From: Candidatus Pelagibacter sp.
Lineage (GTDB): Bacteria; Pseudomonadota; Alphaproteobacteria; Pelagibacterales; Pelagibacteraceae
Assembly: GCA_016778675.1 (NCBI GenBank)
Contig: JADHPA010000003.1
Location: 1 to 47,319 of the forward strand
Length of the DNA stretch: 47,319 nt
Direction of reading: 5' to 3'
A program made the position numbers and the translations under genes. Of this stretch, positions 24,060-34,645 are shown one piece after another (positions within the stretch are counted from its first letter, which is position 1; every line of letters starts with the position of its first letter). The notes under the pieces are model-generated. The model made no database searches, had not been told where the DNA came from, and saw only the letters and a program-made list of their open reading frames with translations.

Positions 24060-25214
24060 TTAATTTAATAATTTTTTGTATTCTGAATATGTAGAAAAAC
24101 ACATTTTTTCAACATTAAATTTCTTAATTATATTTTTTCTACCTTCTATGCCAATAGATTTCAATCTAGATTCATCTAATTGTAAAACTTCTACTATTTT
24201 TTCAGATAAAGATTCTGGATCACTAGATTTAAATAAAAAACCTGTTTTTTTATCAATGATTGTTTCATTAGATCCACCTATATCGCTAGCTATTATTGGC
24301 TTTTCCATTGATTGAGCCTCAACTGCAACCCTACCAAAGGCCTCTGGCTCTATAGAAGCTGAAACAACTAAACTAGATATTTTATATGCAAGTGGCATAT
24401 TTTTACAATGTTCTATAAATTTTAATTGGCCTGTTAGTCTATGTTGCTCTGCTAATCTTTTTATTTTTTTTGTATAAATATCTCTTCCCTGGTCACTTCC
24501 AAGAATGACGGCATAAAATGATTGAAAGCCTAATTTTTTGTTAGCAAGGTTTAATGCTTCAATAAAAATCTCCTGTCCCTTCCATGAGGTTAAACGACCA
24601 GGCATTAATATTATTTTTTTACCTCTAGTTAATTCCCATTGAGAAATAAGTTTGTTTTCCTGGTCTTCTAAAGTTGTAGAAGGATCAAAGTAATCTACAT
24701 TAATTCCTCTAAATATTACTAAAAATTTTTTTTTTACATTAAGATACTTTTTATAATTATGACTGATGTGTGAAAAAATAAAATTGGAACCTGCTATAAT
24801 TAAATCTGATCTAACCATTACTGAATTGTAAAATTTTTTAATTGAATTATTAAAATTATACGTTCCATGAAATGTGGTAACAAATTTTCTTCTAGTTATT
24901 TTGGTTGCAATTAGGCATGACCACGCTGGTGCACGGCTTCTTGCGTGCACTATCGAAATATTATTTAACAAAATAATAAAGATTAAAGCTATAGAATTAA
25001 AAATTATTAATAATGGATTCTTACTATGTACAGGAAGTTTAATTAATTTAACTTTTTTTTTATCTATGAATTTTAATAACTCCCCTCCACTAGTAACTAT
25101 ATAAGACGAGCAATTATTTTCTGGTAGGTAATGTGCAAGATCATAACAACCTGTTTCTGCCCCACCATATCCAAGCTTTGGTATTACTTGCAAAACTTTT
25201 AATTTTGAAGACAT
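24060..25214 (-). CDS. glycosyltransferase family 4
   Basis: LQVIPKLGYGGAETG, ILMPGRLTSWKGQEIFIEAL, EPEAFGRVAVEAQSMEKPIIASDIGGSNE. Confidence 0.92.
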   Translation of the reverse strand: MSSKLKVLQVIPKLGYGGAETGCYDLAHYLPENNCSSYIVTSGGELLKFIDKKKVKLIKLPVHSKNPLLIIFNSIALIFIILLNNISIVHARSRAPAWSCLIATKITRRKFVTTFHGTYNFNNSIKKFYNSVMVRSDLIIAGSNFIFSHISHNYKKYLNVKKKFLVIFRGINVDYFDPSTTLEDQENKLISQWELTRGKKIILMPGRLTSWKGQEIFIEALNLANKKLGFQSFYAVILGSDQGRDIYTKKIKRLAEQHRLTGQLKFIEHCKNMPLAYKISSLVVSASIEPEAFGRVAVEAQSMEKPIIASDIGGSNETIIDKKTGFLFKSSDPESLSEKIVEVLQLDESRLKSIGIEGRKNIIKKFNVEKMCFSTYSEYKKLLN

Positions 25215-25256
25215 TTGATAGAACTATATATTAAGAATGAATTCTAATAAACTGAT

Positions 25257-26012
25257 ATGAATAAATTTAAATATCTCAAAATTTCAAATAACAAACAAAT
25301 AAGATATCTTACCAATAATTATAAGAAAAACTTGTACGTTGTTTTTCTACACGGTTTTATGTCAAATATTGAGGGTGAAAAACCAAATACTATTTTTAAA
25401 TATACCAAAAATAACAAACTGGGTTTTCTTGCACTTGAATACTCAGGTCATGGAAAATCAACTGGTAAATTTACAGATGGCAATATCAGCAAGTGGACTA
25501 GAGAAGTAAAAATAACTATAAAAAAAATAGTAGGTAAAAATCCATTTATCTTAGTAGGTTCAAGTATGGGTGCATGGCTTTCACTTAACCAATTTAAATT
25601 TTTTGGAAATCAAATTAAAGGTTTTTTAGGCATTGGTTCAGCTCCAGAATTTTTACAGAACCTAATGTGGAAAAAGTTCTCCAAACCAATGAAAAAAGAA
25701 ACAATTAAAAATGGAATTTATCATTTAAAACATGGCAATTATGAATATCCAATTACTTATCAGTTAATAAAAGATGGAAGAAAAAATAGAATTTTAAACA
25801 AAAAAATAAAATCTTTTATAGACGTTGTGATGATCCACGGAAGCAAAGATGAGGTTGTTCCAAAAGTATATTCAAAAAAAATTTTAAAGATATTTACTAA
25901 TGCAAAAAAGAAATTAGTAATAATTAAAGATGGTGATCACAGCCTTTCAACAAAAAAGGGGCTGAAAAAAATAATTTTAGAACTTAATAAAATTGTCTCT
26001 AATATAGCTTAA
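25257..26012 (+). CDS. alpha/beta hydrolase (ABHD10-like)
   Basis: VFLHGFMS, LEYSGHGKS, nucleophile elbow GSSMGAW, HGSKDEVVP, DGDHSLS. Confidence 0.85.
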   Translation: MNKFKYLKISNNKQIRYLTNNYKKNLYVVFLHGFMSNIEGEKPNTIFKYTKNNKLGFLALEYSGHGKSTGKFTDGNISKWTREVKITIKKIVGKNPFILVGSSMGAWLSLNQFKFFGNQIKGFLGIGSAPEFLQNLMWKKFSKPMKKETIKNGIYHLKHGNYEYPITYQLIKDGRKNRILNKKIKSFIDVVMIHGSKDEVVPKVYSKKILKIFTNAKKKLVIIKDGDHSLSTKKGLKKIILELNKIVSNIA

Positions 26013-26858
26013 GCCCTCTACGTAACTTGGAAACTTTAATTTGTAATTAAAATAATCTTTAATTTTTTCATTACTCACTTTTTTTGACTCTTTGTAAAAA
26101 TTTTTTAACATTTCACTTTTTATTTCATCTACTTCAATTTTTTTAACATTTTTAATTCCTAACAATTTTGCTGCATATAATATAATTTCCTCAGAGGATG
26201 AGGGTTTATCATCTGCTAGATTATATATTTCTCCTGATTTAAATTTAAAAATTGAAGCAAATAAAAAGTTTGCAATATCCACTACATGAATTCTTGAAAA
26301 GTAGTGATCTGTTTTATTAATTATATTTACTTCACTTGATTTTAAGCGTGAAAGAGTATTTTTTTCATTAGAATAAATTCCTGATAATCTAAAGATTTGA
26401 ATCGGTAATTCATTATTTTTAGCAAATGAGATCCAAGAATTTTCTGTTTCAAGTCTTGCCAAACCCTTATCTGTAAATGGGTTTGTTTTGCTACTTTCAT
26501 TTACCCATTTTCCTTTATGATCACCATAAACACTAGTTGAAGATAAATAAGTTATCCATTTTACTTTTGAAGTTTTAATGAATTCGGAAAAATTTTTTAA
26601 AACAATATCTTCTTTATTAATTGGAGGTATAGAAATTAAGATATGAGTTGCTTGATTTAATTTAATTAATAGATCTCTATCAAATTTTTTATCATCAAAA
26701 AGATAATTATTATATTCAATACCATTAGAGGTTTTTTCTGATGATTCTGACCTAGAAGTTACTGATAAATTAAGCTTGTAGTTCTCTGTACTTAATTTTT
26801 TAATAAAATTTTTTGCTACTTGGCCAAAACCAAAACAAAAAATATTTATTTCCTTCAC
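25977..26858 (-). CDS. NAD-dependent epimerase/dehydratase-like SDR (YeeZ-like)
   Basis: NIFCFGFGQVAKNF nucleotide-binding start, TYLSSTSVYGDHKGKWVNE, RIHVVDIA. Confidence 0.8.
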   Translation of the reverse strand: MKEINIFCFGFGQVAKNFIKKLSTENYKLNLSVTSRSESSEKTSNGIEYNNYLFDDKKFDRDLLIKLNQATHILISIPPINKEDIVLKNFSEFIKTSKVKWITYLSSTSVYGDHKGKWVNESSKTNPFTDKGLARLETENSWISFAKNNELPIQIFRLSGIYSNEKNTLSRLKSSEVNIINKTDHYFSRIHVVDIANFLFASIFKFKSGEIYNLADDKPSSSEEIILYAAKLLGIKNVKKIEVDEIKSEMLKNFYKESKKVSNEKIKDYFNYKLKFPSYVEGLSYIRDNFIKF

Positions 26859-26859
26859 T

Positions 26860-29800
26860 TTAACTTACTTCTTTTATAATGGGTTTTATGCTTAAAGGGT
26901 TTTCAAGTTTATCAATCATTTCTTTTGGACAAATTTGAATAAAGTTAGAAATTTCTTTATCAAAATTTTCAATTATCTTTTTAGATAAATTTGAATTTGT
27001 CTCAATATGATGCTCTTTGATTAATCCTTTTAAATAATTAATCCAGTATTCTGTTTCTGGCGTTTGCCAAATTATACTTTCTGGATTAGCTTTTTTATCA
27101 AATTCATTATTAATATTATAAACGAAAGCTATACCTCCCGTCATACCTGCTCCGAAGTTATCTCCAACATCACCTAAAACAACTACTGTTCCCCCTGTCA
27201 TATATTCACATGCATTAGAATCGCAACCCTCAATAACTGATACTGAGCCTGAATTTCTAACAGCATACCTCTCTCCTGCTTGACCAGCTGCAAAAAGCTT
27301 ACCTGAAGTTGCTCCATATAAAACCGTATTTCCAATTATTGTATTTTCATATGAAACAAGATTACTTTCATCTGGAAGTTTAACAACTATTGTTGCTCCT
27401 GAAAGTCCTTTACCAACATAATCATTTGCATCTCCTTTTAAAATGAGTTTCAGTCCTTTTATACCGAAGGCTCCAAAAGATTGTCCTGCTGTTCCCTTAA
27501 AATTTAAAGTTAAAAAATTTGCCTCTAAAGCTTCTGATCCATATTTTTCGTATAAGTGATTAGAAATTCTAGTTCCAACAGTTCTGTGTATATTTTTAAT
27601 AATAAATTCTTTTTCTAAAACTTTTACTTTTCCTATCTTATCTTTTATTTCAGGTAAAATCTCTTGATCCAAAGTATCTGGAACTTCATTTATTTCTGGT
27701 GTTGTACAATATCTTGTATTATCTCCAGCATCTGTTTGAACAAAAAGTGGATTTAAATCTAAATCATCAAGATTGGGTGATGCTTTACTGATCTGGCGCA
27801 ATAAGTCAGTTCTGCCAATTACCTCATTTAAAGATTTAAACCCTAATTCAGCTAAAATTTCTCTTACTTCTTCACCAATAAATCTAAATAAATTCACTAC
27901 TTTATCAGGAGTGCCTGTAAATTTTTCTCTTAGTTTTTCATCCTGAGTACAAACTCCGACTGGGCATGTATTTGAATGACATTGTCTAACCATTATACAT
28001 CCCATTGCCACAAGTGCTGTAGTCGCTACTCCATACTCTTCTGCACCCATCATGGCTGCAATAACCACATCTCTTCCAGTTTTAATTCCCCCATCTGTTC
28101 TTAATGTAACTTTATGTCTTAAATTATTTAAAGTTAAAACCTGATTGGCTTCTGTCAATCCCATTTCCCAAGGTATGCCTACATATTTAACACTTGTTTG
28201 AGGCGTTGCACCTGTGCCACCATTGTGTCCTGAGATTAAAATTATATCGGCTTTAGCTTTTGCAACACCGGCTGCTATTGTTCCAATTCCTGAAGATGCT
28301 ACTAATTTTACTCCAACTCTTGCTTTAGGATTTGCTTGCTTTAAATCATAAATTAGCTGTGCTAAATCCTCTATTGAATAAATATCATGATGAGGGGGAG
28401 GTGATATTAATGTTACTCCAGGTGTTGAATGTCTTAATTTAGCTATCTCTTTTGTAACTTTAAATCCAGGTAATTGTCCTCCTTCTCCAGGCTTTGCTCC
28501 TTGTGCAATTTTAATTTCTATTTCATTACAGTTATTTAAATATTTTAAAGTTACTCCAAATCTAGCTGATGCAATTTGTTTTACTCTTGAATTTGCACTA
28601 TCTCCATTTTGCATTTTTACAAATCTTTTTTCATCTTCTCCACCTTCTCCACTACAAGATGCACCTTTAATTCTATTCATTCCTATAGCTAAAGTTTCAT
28701 GAGCCTCTTTTGATAATGCTCCATGAGACATACTCCCACTTCCAAATCTAGTTAATATATTTTCAATTGGCTCAACTTCTGAGACTTGAATCGGTGATTT
28801 TAAATTTTTAGTTTTAAAACCAATTAAATCTCTAAGATGAATAGGTGGTAGGTTATAAATTCCTTCTGCATATTTTTTATATGCCTCATATGAATTAGAT
28901 GAGACAGCACTTTGTAATAAATGTATTAGCTTTCCTTGATATTGATGCACTTCACCATTTTTTCTATACCTGTATATGCCACCAATAGGCAATACAGAAT
29001 CTGTGCTTTCAAAAGCTTCTTTATGAATTGTTCTTAATTTTTTTTCTATTCCAATTAAACCTATGCCTGAAATTTTTGATAGAACTCCAGGAAAATATGC
29101 TGATGCCACTGTCCTACTTAAACCAACTGTCTCAAAATTACATCCCCCTCGATAAGAACTGATAACTGAAATTCCCATCTTCGACATAATCTTCAAGAGT
29201 CCATAATTTACTGATTGCACATATCTTTCTATGCATTCATCATATCCATACTTACCAAATAATTTTTTTTCAAATCTTTGGTATAGACTATCTAATGCTA
29301 GATATGGGTTAACTGTGGTAGCTCCTACTCCTATAAGAGTTGCAAATGAATGTGTATCTAGGGCCTCTCCTGTTTGAGCATTAATAGACACATAACCTCT
29401 TAATTTTTTTTTAATAAGATGTGTATTAACTGCTCCAACACTTAAAAGCATTGGAATTGGCAACCTTTCATTTGAAATATTTTTATCACTTAGCACCAGT
29501 TGAGTTAGGCCCTGCCTAGCAGATATTTCAGACTCCCTTTGAATTCTTTCAATGGCACAATCTAGATTTTCATCTTTTGAAAAAGTACAGTCGATGGTTT
29601 TAGAATTTTGACCAAAAAAATTTATAAACTTATCTAATTGTGAATTAGATAAAATAGGACTGTCTAAAACATATATATTTTCTTTAATTAAGTTAGTAAA
29701 ATCCAATATATTTCCAAGATTACCAAAACGAGTTTTTAAACTCATAACTTTATTTTCTCTAAGAGAGTCAATTGGTGGATTTGTTACTTGGCTAAAATTT

Positions 29801-31365
29801 TGTCTAAAAAAATGATAAAGAGGTCTATACCTATCAGACAATACCGCTAAAGGCGTATCATCACCCATTGAACCAATGGCCTCTTTGCCGTCTTCGGCCA
29901 TGGGATGTAGAATAAGCTCTAAATCCTCTAAACTATATCCAAAAGCATGCTGTCTTTTTCTAAGTTCGTCTCCTGAAAAGATAGATTTTTCATTCTTAAT
30001 TGGAAATTTTTTATCTAAATCAATAATTTGATTATTAAAGTGTTTAAATTCTTTAGCTAAATAATCTTTAATTTCTATATTGGTAAATACTTTACCTTTA
30101 GCAATTCTAACACCAATTATTTCACCAGGTCCTAATCTACCTTTTTTAACTATTTTTTTCTCATCGATCTCAACCATTCCTGTTTCAGACCCAGCACACA
30201 ATATTCTATCTTTAGTAATTGTATATCTCATTGGCCGTAAACCATTTCTATCGGTAGCTACTAAGGCCCATTCATTATCTGTTGCTGCAATTGCTGCAGG
30301 ACCATCCCATGGCTCCATTGTACTATTTAAGAAGTTAAATAATTGTAAATGATCCTTTGGAAGTGTTTTGCTTTTTTTAGACCAAGCATCAGGAATTAAC
30401 ATTAATTTCGCAAGTGGTGCTGATTGACCTGAAATATTTAATAATTCAAATACACTATCAAGAGAAGCTGAGTCTGATGACCCTGGTGGAATAACAGGCT
30501 TTAAGTTTTCCATATCATCAAATAATGGGCTATCCATTTCTTGCTCATGGACTTTCATCCAATTGAAGTTTCCTTTAAGTGTATTAATCTCACCATTATG
30601 AGCTATTGCTCTAAAAGGTTGAGCCAGATCCCAACTTGGTGCTGTGTTTGTAGAAAATCTTTGATGAAATATTGCAAATCTAGAAATGAATCTTTCATCT
30701 TTTAAATCTTCATAAAAGTCTGCAATTGATTCTGCTAAAAACATTCCTTTATAGATAATTGATTTTGAGCTTAACGAGCAAATGTAAAAATCTTTAATTG
30801 CATTTTTAATTGCTTCCTTTTCAATTTTTCTTCTAGTTTCGTAAATTTTTCTCTCTAATTCTTTTTCAGTTAAATTTTTATTATTATGTTTAAATAAAAC
30901 CTGCGTAATTTCTGGCCTAGTAAGATTTGCTTTTTCTCCTAGAACTTTTGGATTTACAGGTACTTGTCTCCATCCGTAGATACTAAAGTTACTTTTTGTT
31001 AATTCACTTTCAACGACTGTTCTTGCATTTTCTTGAGCTTCATAATTATTTCTTGGTAAAAATATCATTCCAACACAAATTTCAGATCCATCATGATCGT
31101 GGCCTGTAATTTCAATTTTTTCAGCAAAAAAATCAGATGGAATTTCTATATGTATCCCAGCTCCATCTCCTGTCTTGCCATCGGCATCGACTGCACCTCT
31201 ATGCCAAACAGCTTTTAAAGCATTAATTCCATATTCAACTACTTTTCTTGATTTTTTTCCTTCTGTGGAAGCAATTAAACCTACTCCACAAGCATCATGC
31301 TCCATCTCTTTTGAATAAACATGTCCTTCTTCAAGTATTTTGAGATTTTTTTTATAATTTTTCAC
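26860..31365 (-). CDS. gltB: glutamate synthase large subunit
   Basis: 1501 aa; EHDACGVG (N-terminal nucleophile Cys), SGHNGGTGATPQTSVKYVGIPWEMGLTEANQVL, CDSNACEYMTGG. Confidence 0.98.
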   Translation of the reverse strand: MKNYKKNLKILEEGHVYSKEMEHDACGVGLIASTEGKKSRKVVEYGINALKAVWHRGAVDADGKTGDGAGIHIEIPSDFFAEKIEITGHDHDGSEICVGMIFLPRNNYEAQENARTVVESELTKSNFSIYGWRQVPVNPKVLGEKANLTRPEITQVLFKHNNKNLTEKELERKIYETRRKIEKEAIKNAIKDFYICSLSSKSIIYKGMFLAESIADFYEDLKDERFISRFAIFHQRFSTNTAPSWDLAQPFRAIAHNGEINTLKGNFNWMKVHEQEMDSPLFDDMENLKPVIPPGSSDSASLDSVFELLNISGQSAPLAKLMLIPDAWSKKSKTLPKDHLQLFNFLNSTMEPWDGPAAIAATDNEWALVATDRNGLRPMRYTITKDRILCAGSETGMVEIDEKKIVKKGRLGPGEIIGVRIAKGKVFTNIEIKDYLAKEFKHFNNQIIDLDKKFPIKNEKSIFSGDELRKRQHAFGYSLEDLELILHPMAEDGKEAIGSMGDDTPLAVLSDRYRPLYHFFRQNFSQVTNPPIDSLRENKVMSLKTRFGNLGNILDFTNLIKENIYVLDSPILSNSQLDKFINFFGQNSKTIDCTFSKDENLDCAIERIQRESEISARQGLTQLVLSDKNISNERLPIPMLLSVGAVNTHLIKKKLRGYVSINAQTGEALDTHSFATLIGVGATTVNPYLALDSLYQRFEKKLFGKYGYDECIERYVQSVNYGLLKIMSKMGISVISSYRGGCNFETVGLSRTVASAYFPGVLSKISGIGLIGIEKKLRTIHKEAFESTDSVLPIGGIYRYRKNGEVHQYQGKLIHLLQSAVSSNSYEAYKKYAEGIYNLPPIHLRDLIGFKTKNLKSPIQVSEVEPIENILTRFGSGSMSHGALSKEAHETLAIGMNRIKGASCSGEGGEDEKRFVKMQNGDSANSRVKQIASARFGVTLKYLNNCNEIEIKIAQGAKPGEGGQLPGFKVTKEIAKLRHSTPGVTLISPPPHHDIYSIEDLAQLIYDLKQANPKARVGVKLVASSGIGTIAAGVAKAKADIILISGHNGGTGATPQTSVKYVGIPWEMGLTEANQVLTLNNLRHKVTLRTDGGIKTGRDVVIAAMMGAEEYGVATTALVAMGCIMVRQCHSNTCPVGVCTQDEKLREKFTGTPDKVVNLFRFIGEEVREILAELGFKSLNEVIGRTDLLRQISKASPNLDDLDLNPLFVQTDAGDNTRYCTTPEINEVPDTLDQEILPEIKDKIGKVKVLEKEFIIKNIHRTVGTRISNHLYEKYGSEALEANFLTLNFKGTAGQSFGAFGIKGLKLILKGDANDYVGKGLSGATIVVKLPDESNLVSYENTIIGNTVLYGATSGKLFAAGQAGERYAVRNSGSVSVIEGCDSNACEYMTGGTVVVLGDVGDNFGAGMTGGIAFVYNINNEFDKKANPESIIWQTPETEYWINYLKGLIKEHHIETNSNLSKKIIENFDKEISNFIQICPKEMIDKLENPLSIKPIIKEVS

Positions 31366-32804
31366 TAAGCAACCATTTCTTTTTTGATTTCTTTGCTTTC
31401 AAGAAATTTTTTTATGGATGCTGCAGCATCTCTTCCATCCTTGATTGCCCATACAACAAGAGAAGCTCCTCTTACTATATCTCCAGCAGCAAAAACACCT
31501 GGTAAACTAGTTTCCATTGTATCAAAATCAGTTTTTAATGTTCCCCATTTAGTAACTTGCAAATCATCTGAACCAAAAAGTTTGGGTAAGTCCTCTGGAT
31601 CAAACCCCAAAGCCTTAATAACAATATCTGCTTTAATATTAAAATTTGAATCTTTTAGTATTTCTGGCTTTCTTCTTCCACTTTCATCTGCTTCGCCAAG
31701 TTTAATTTTATTTACAACTAATTCTTCAACTTTATTTGTACCTAAAAATTCTTTTGGACTTGATAGCCAAACAAATTCAACACCTTCCTCCTCTGCATTA
31801 GCTACTTCTCTAGCTGATCCAGGCATGTTTTCTTTGTCTCTTCTATACAAACATTTTACTGATTTAGCTTTTTGTCTAACTGAAGTTCTTACACAATCCA
31901 TTGCTGTATCGCCTCCACCAATTACAACAACATCTTTTCCTTCAGCATTTAAAGTTCCATTATCAAATAATTCTACCTTATCACCTAATCCTTTTTTATT
32001 TGAAGCTGTTAAAAATTCCATTGCAGGAAAAATATTTCCTAAATCATTTCCTGGTAATTCAATCTCACGAGCTTTATAAACACCAGTAGTAATTAATAAT
32101 GCATCATGTTTTTTTCTTAGTTGATCTAAACTTGCATCTTTACCAGCTTCAAAATTTTGGATAAAATTAATTCCACCTTCTTCTAATAATTTAGTTCGTC
32201 TTTCCACTACGTATTTTTCTAATTTAAAATTTGGTATACCATAAATCAATAATCCGCCTGCCCTATCATATCTGTCATAAACAGTAATCTGATAGCCTAG
32301 TTTACGAAGTTGTTCTGCCGCTGCTAAACCGGCTGGTCCTGCTCCTATAATTCCGACACTTTGATTTTTCTCATTGTTAACCTTTATCGGATTTACCCAT
32401 CCTTGCTCCCATGCATTATCTGTTATATATTTTTCAATTGATCCAATAGTTACAGTGCCATGACCTGATTGCTCAATTACACAGTTTCCTTCACATAGTC
32501 TGTCTTGTGGACAAATTCTTCCACAAACTTCTGGCATATTATTTGTACTTTGAGATAGTTCATATGCTTCTTTTAATCTTCCTTCTGCTGTTAGTTTTAA
32601 CCAATCTGGAATATTATTGCTTAATGGACAATGTACTTGGCAAAATGGAACTCCACATTGAGAGCACCTGCTTGATTGTTCACTAGCTCTTTCATTTATA
32701 AATTCTTTATAAATTTCATTAAAATCTTTTTTTCTATTATCAACTTCTCTTTTAGGTGGTGTTTGTTGACCTATATCTACAAATTTTAGCATTTTATCTG
32801 ACAT
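31365..32804 (-). CDS. gltD: glutamate synthase small subunit
   Basis: RCSQCGVPFCQVHCPLSNNIPDW, GICPQDRLCEGNC-type Fe-S signature, GAGPAGLAAAEQLRKLGY. Confidence 0.97.
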   Translation of the reverse strand: MSDKMLKFVDIGQQTPPKREVDNRKKDFNEIYKEFINERASEQSSRCSQCGVPFCQVHCPLSNNIPDWLKLTAEGRLKEAYELSQSTNNMPEVCGRICPQDRLCEGNCVIEQSGHGTVTIGSIEKYITDNAWEQGWVNPIKVNNEKNQSVGIIGAGPAGLAAAEQLRKLGYQITVYDRYDRAGGLLIYGIPNFKLEKYVVERRTKLLEEGGINFIQNFEAGKDASLDQLRKKHDALLITTGVYKAREIELPGNDLGNIFPAMEFLTASNKKGLGDKVELFDNGTLNAEGKDVVVIGGGDTAMDCVRTSVRQKAKSVKCLYRRDKENMPGSAREVANAEEEGVEFVWLSSPKEFLGTNKVEELVVNKIKLGEADESGRRKPEILKDSNFNIKADIVIKALGFDPEDLPKLFGSDDLQVTKWGTLKTDFDTMETSLPGVFAAGDIVRGASLVVWAIKDGRDAAASIKKFLESKEIKKEMVA

Positions 32805-32987
32805 ATTTTTTATTCCAAAATGTATATTATATTAGGATTTTCTTTTAAAAAAGACAAATAAGGTCATATATACTGACTTATAATTTTTATTATACGTTGA
32901 TTACTTGGCTTATTATACTTTTTGCATATCTAATATGTTTAAATCGAATTGTTTTATTTAAAGATTATTTAAGCTACGAAGCTTTTA

Positions 32988-33755
32988 ATGCTCACAAATT
33001 TAATTGAAATTATAATTTTATCTTTAATTCAAGGTGTATCAGAGTTTTTGCCAATTAGTTCTTCTGCACACTTAATTGTTGTTTCTACTTTATATGATTT
33101 TAAATCGAGCTCTTTGCTAATAGATGTAAGTTTACATCTTGGTTCCCTAATGGCAATTATCTTTTTTTTTAGAGAAGAATTATTTAACATTAAACATAAT
33201 CAAAAATTATTATTATTAATAGTTTTTGGGTCTATACCACTGATAATAGTTGGTTATGTTTTGTATAAAACAGGTCTAATTTATTTTTTAAGGGATATTA
33301 AAATAATTGCCTGGACTACTTTAATATTTGGAATTATTTTATATTTTGCTGATAAATGTAAATTTGATAAAAAGATTTCTTCTAATCTTAATTTAAAAAT
33401 AGTTTTATATATCGGTTGTTTTCAAATTTTAGCATTAATTCCAGGAGTGAGCAGAGCAGGAATTACAATGACAGCTTCAAGGTTCTTAAGATTTAATAGG
33501 TTTGATTCTAGTAAAATTTCTTTTTTACTAGCTATACCCGCATTGGCTGGAGCAAGTGTTTTAAATTTAAAAGATATCATTGGACAAAGTTTTGAAATTA
33601 ATTATCTAGTCTTTATAGCAATAACATTGTCTTTTTTATTTTCTTATTTTACAGTAAAGTTTTTTTTAAAGTACATTGATAAATTTTCTTTAAATATTTT
33701 TATAATTTATAGAGTTATAGTTGGAATAATTTTACTTTTAATAATTTACAATTAA
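32988..33755 (+). CDS. uppP: undecaprenyl-diphosphatase
   Basis: LIQGVSEFLPISSSAHLIVV and PGVSRAGITMTASRFL motifs. Confidence 0.95.
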   Translation: MLTNLIEIIILSLIQGVSEFLPISSSAHLIVVSTLYDFKSSSLLIDVSLHLGSLMAIIFFFREELFNIKHNQKLLLLIVFGSIPLIIVGYVLYKTGLIYFLRDIKIIAWTTLIFGIILYFADKCKFDKKISSNLNLKIVLYIGCFQILALIPGVSRAGITMTASRFLRFNRFDSSKISFLLAIPALAGASVLNLKDIIGQSFEINYLVFIAITLSFLFSYFTVKFFLKYIDKFSLNIFIIYRVIVGIILLLIIYN

Positions 33756-34639
33756 TTCTTTTTAACTATTGGGGCTAGTTGTGAAAATAAAACTCCAAAT
33801 AAAATGAATAAACATCCAAAAAGATTATTGATATCTAAAATTTGATCTAATAAGATCCATGCAGCTATTGTTGCAAAAACACCTTCAAGAGAAAAGATTA
33901 TAGCAGATGGTGCAGGAGAAATATTTTTTTGTGCATAAATCTGCAAAACAAATGCAAGTCCACCTGATAAAATACCTGCATATAAAATTTGAAATTTTTC
34001 TTTTAAAATATTTGACCAAATAAAATCTTCAAAATATAATCCTATAATTAAGGATAAAAACGCAACAATTAAAGTTTGTATTGCCCCAATCGTTAAAGGT
34101 AAATTATAATTTTCTATAATCTTTCCAGTAAATATAATGTGAGTACTCCAGAAAAAAGCACCCAATATTACTAATGTGTCACCAATTCTGACTGTCGCAC
34201 TATAAAAATTAGTTAATAAATATCCTCCTACTACACAAAGAATGACTGAGGGCCAAATGCTCCAATGAATTGGTTTTTTGTATATCAAAAAAACTATAAC
34301 TGGGACCAATGGTACATAAAAAATCGTAAAAAAAGCAGCATTCGCTACATCAGTATACATCAATGCCACTTGTTGAAGAGCCGAACCTAAAAATAATGAA
34401 AATCCTATTAATACTGCTAAATTGATAAATTGTTTTTTATCTTTTTTTAGAGATTTTGAAATATTTTTTCTTTCAAAAATAAAGGCTAAAGGTGTTACTG
34501 CTAAAAATCCGACAAAAAATCTTACTGCATTAAATGTAAAAGGACCAATATCGTCCATTCCTGTATCTTGGGCAATAAAAGTTGTTCCCCATATCAATGT
34601 GCAAAGTAATGCACTAAATAATGAGGCTGTTTTTGACAT
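33752..34639 (-). CDS. EamA/DMT family transporter
   Basis: About 10 hydrophobic segments; LLCTLIWGTTFIAQ and C-terminal EamA repeat. Confidence 0.9.
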   Translation of the reverse strand: MSKTASLFSALLCTLIWGTTFIAQDTGMDDIGPFTFNAVRFFVGFLAVTPLAFIFERKNISKSLKKDKKQFINLAVLIGFSLFLGSALQQVALMYTDVANAAFFTIFYVPLVPVIVFLIYKKPIHWSIWPSVILCVVGGYLLTNFYSATVRIGDTLVILGAFFWSTHIIFTGKIIENYNLPLTIGAIQTLIVAFLSLIIGLYFEDFIWSNILKEKFQILYAGILSGGLAFVLQIYAQKNISPAPSAIIFSLEGVFATIAAWILLDQILDINNLFGCLFILFGVLFSQLAPIVKKN

Positions 34640-34645
34640 GAAGGT

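Noticed and set aside
31384-32079. 231-aa plus-strand ORF opposite gltD
   Set aside because: Shadow ORF, Ser/Pro-rich composition typical of the antisense of a conserved gene; gltD clearly real.
32805-32987. Possible riboswitch or sRNA between gltD and uppP
   Set aside because: Region is AT-rich with plausible divergent promoter elements, but I could not fold a convincing conserved structure by eye.
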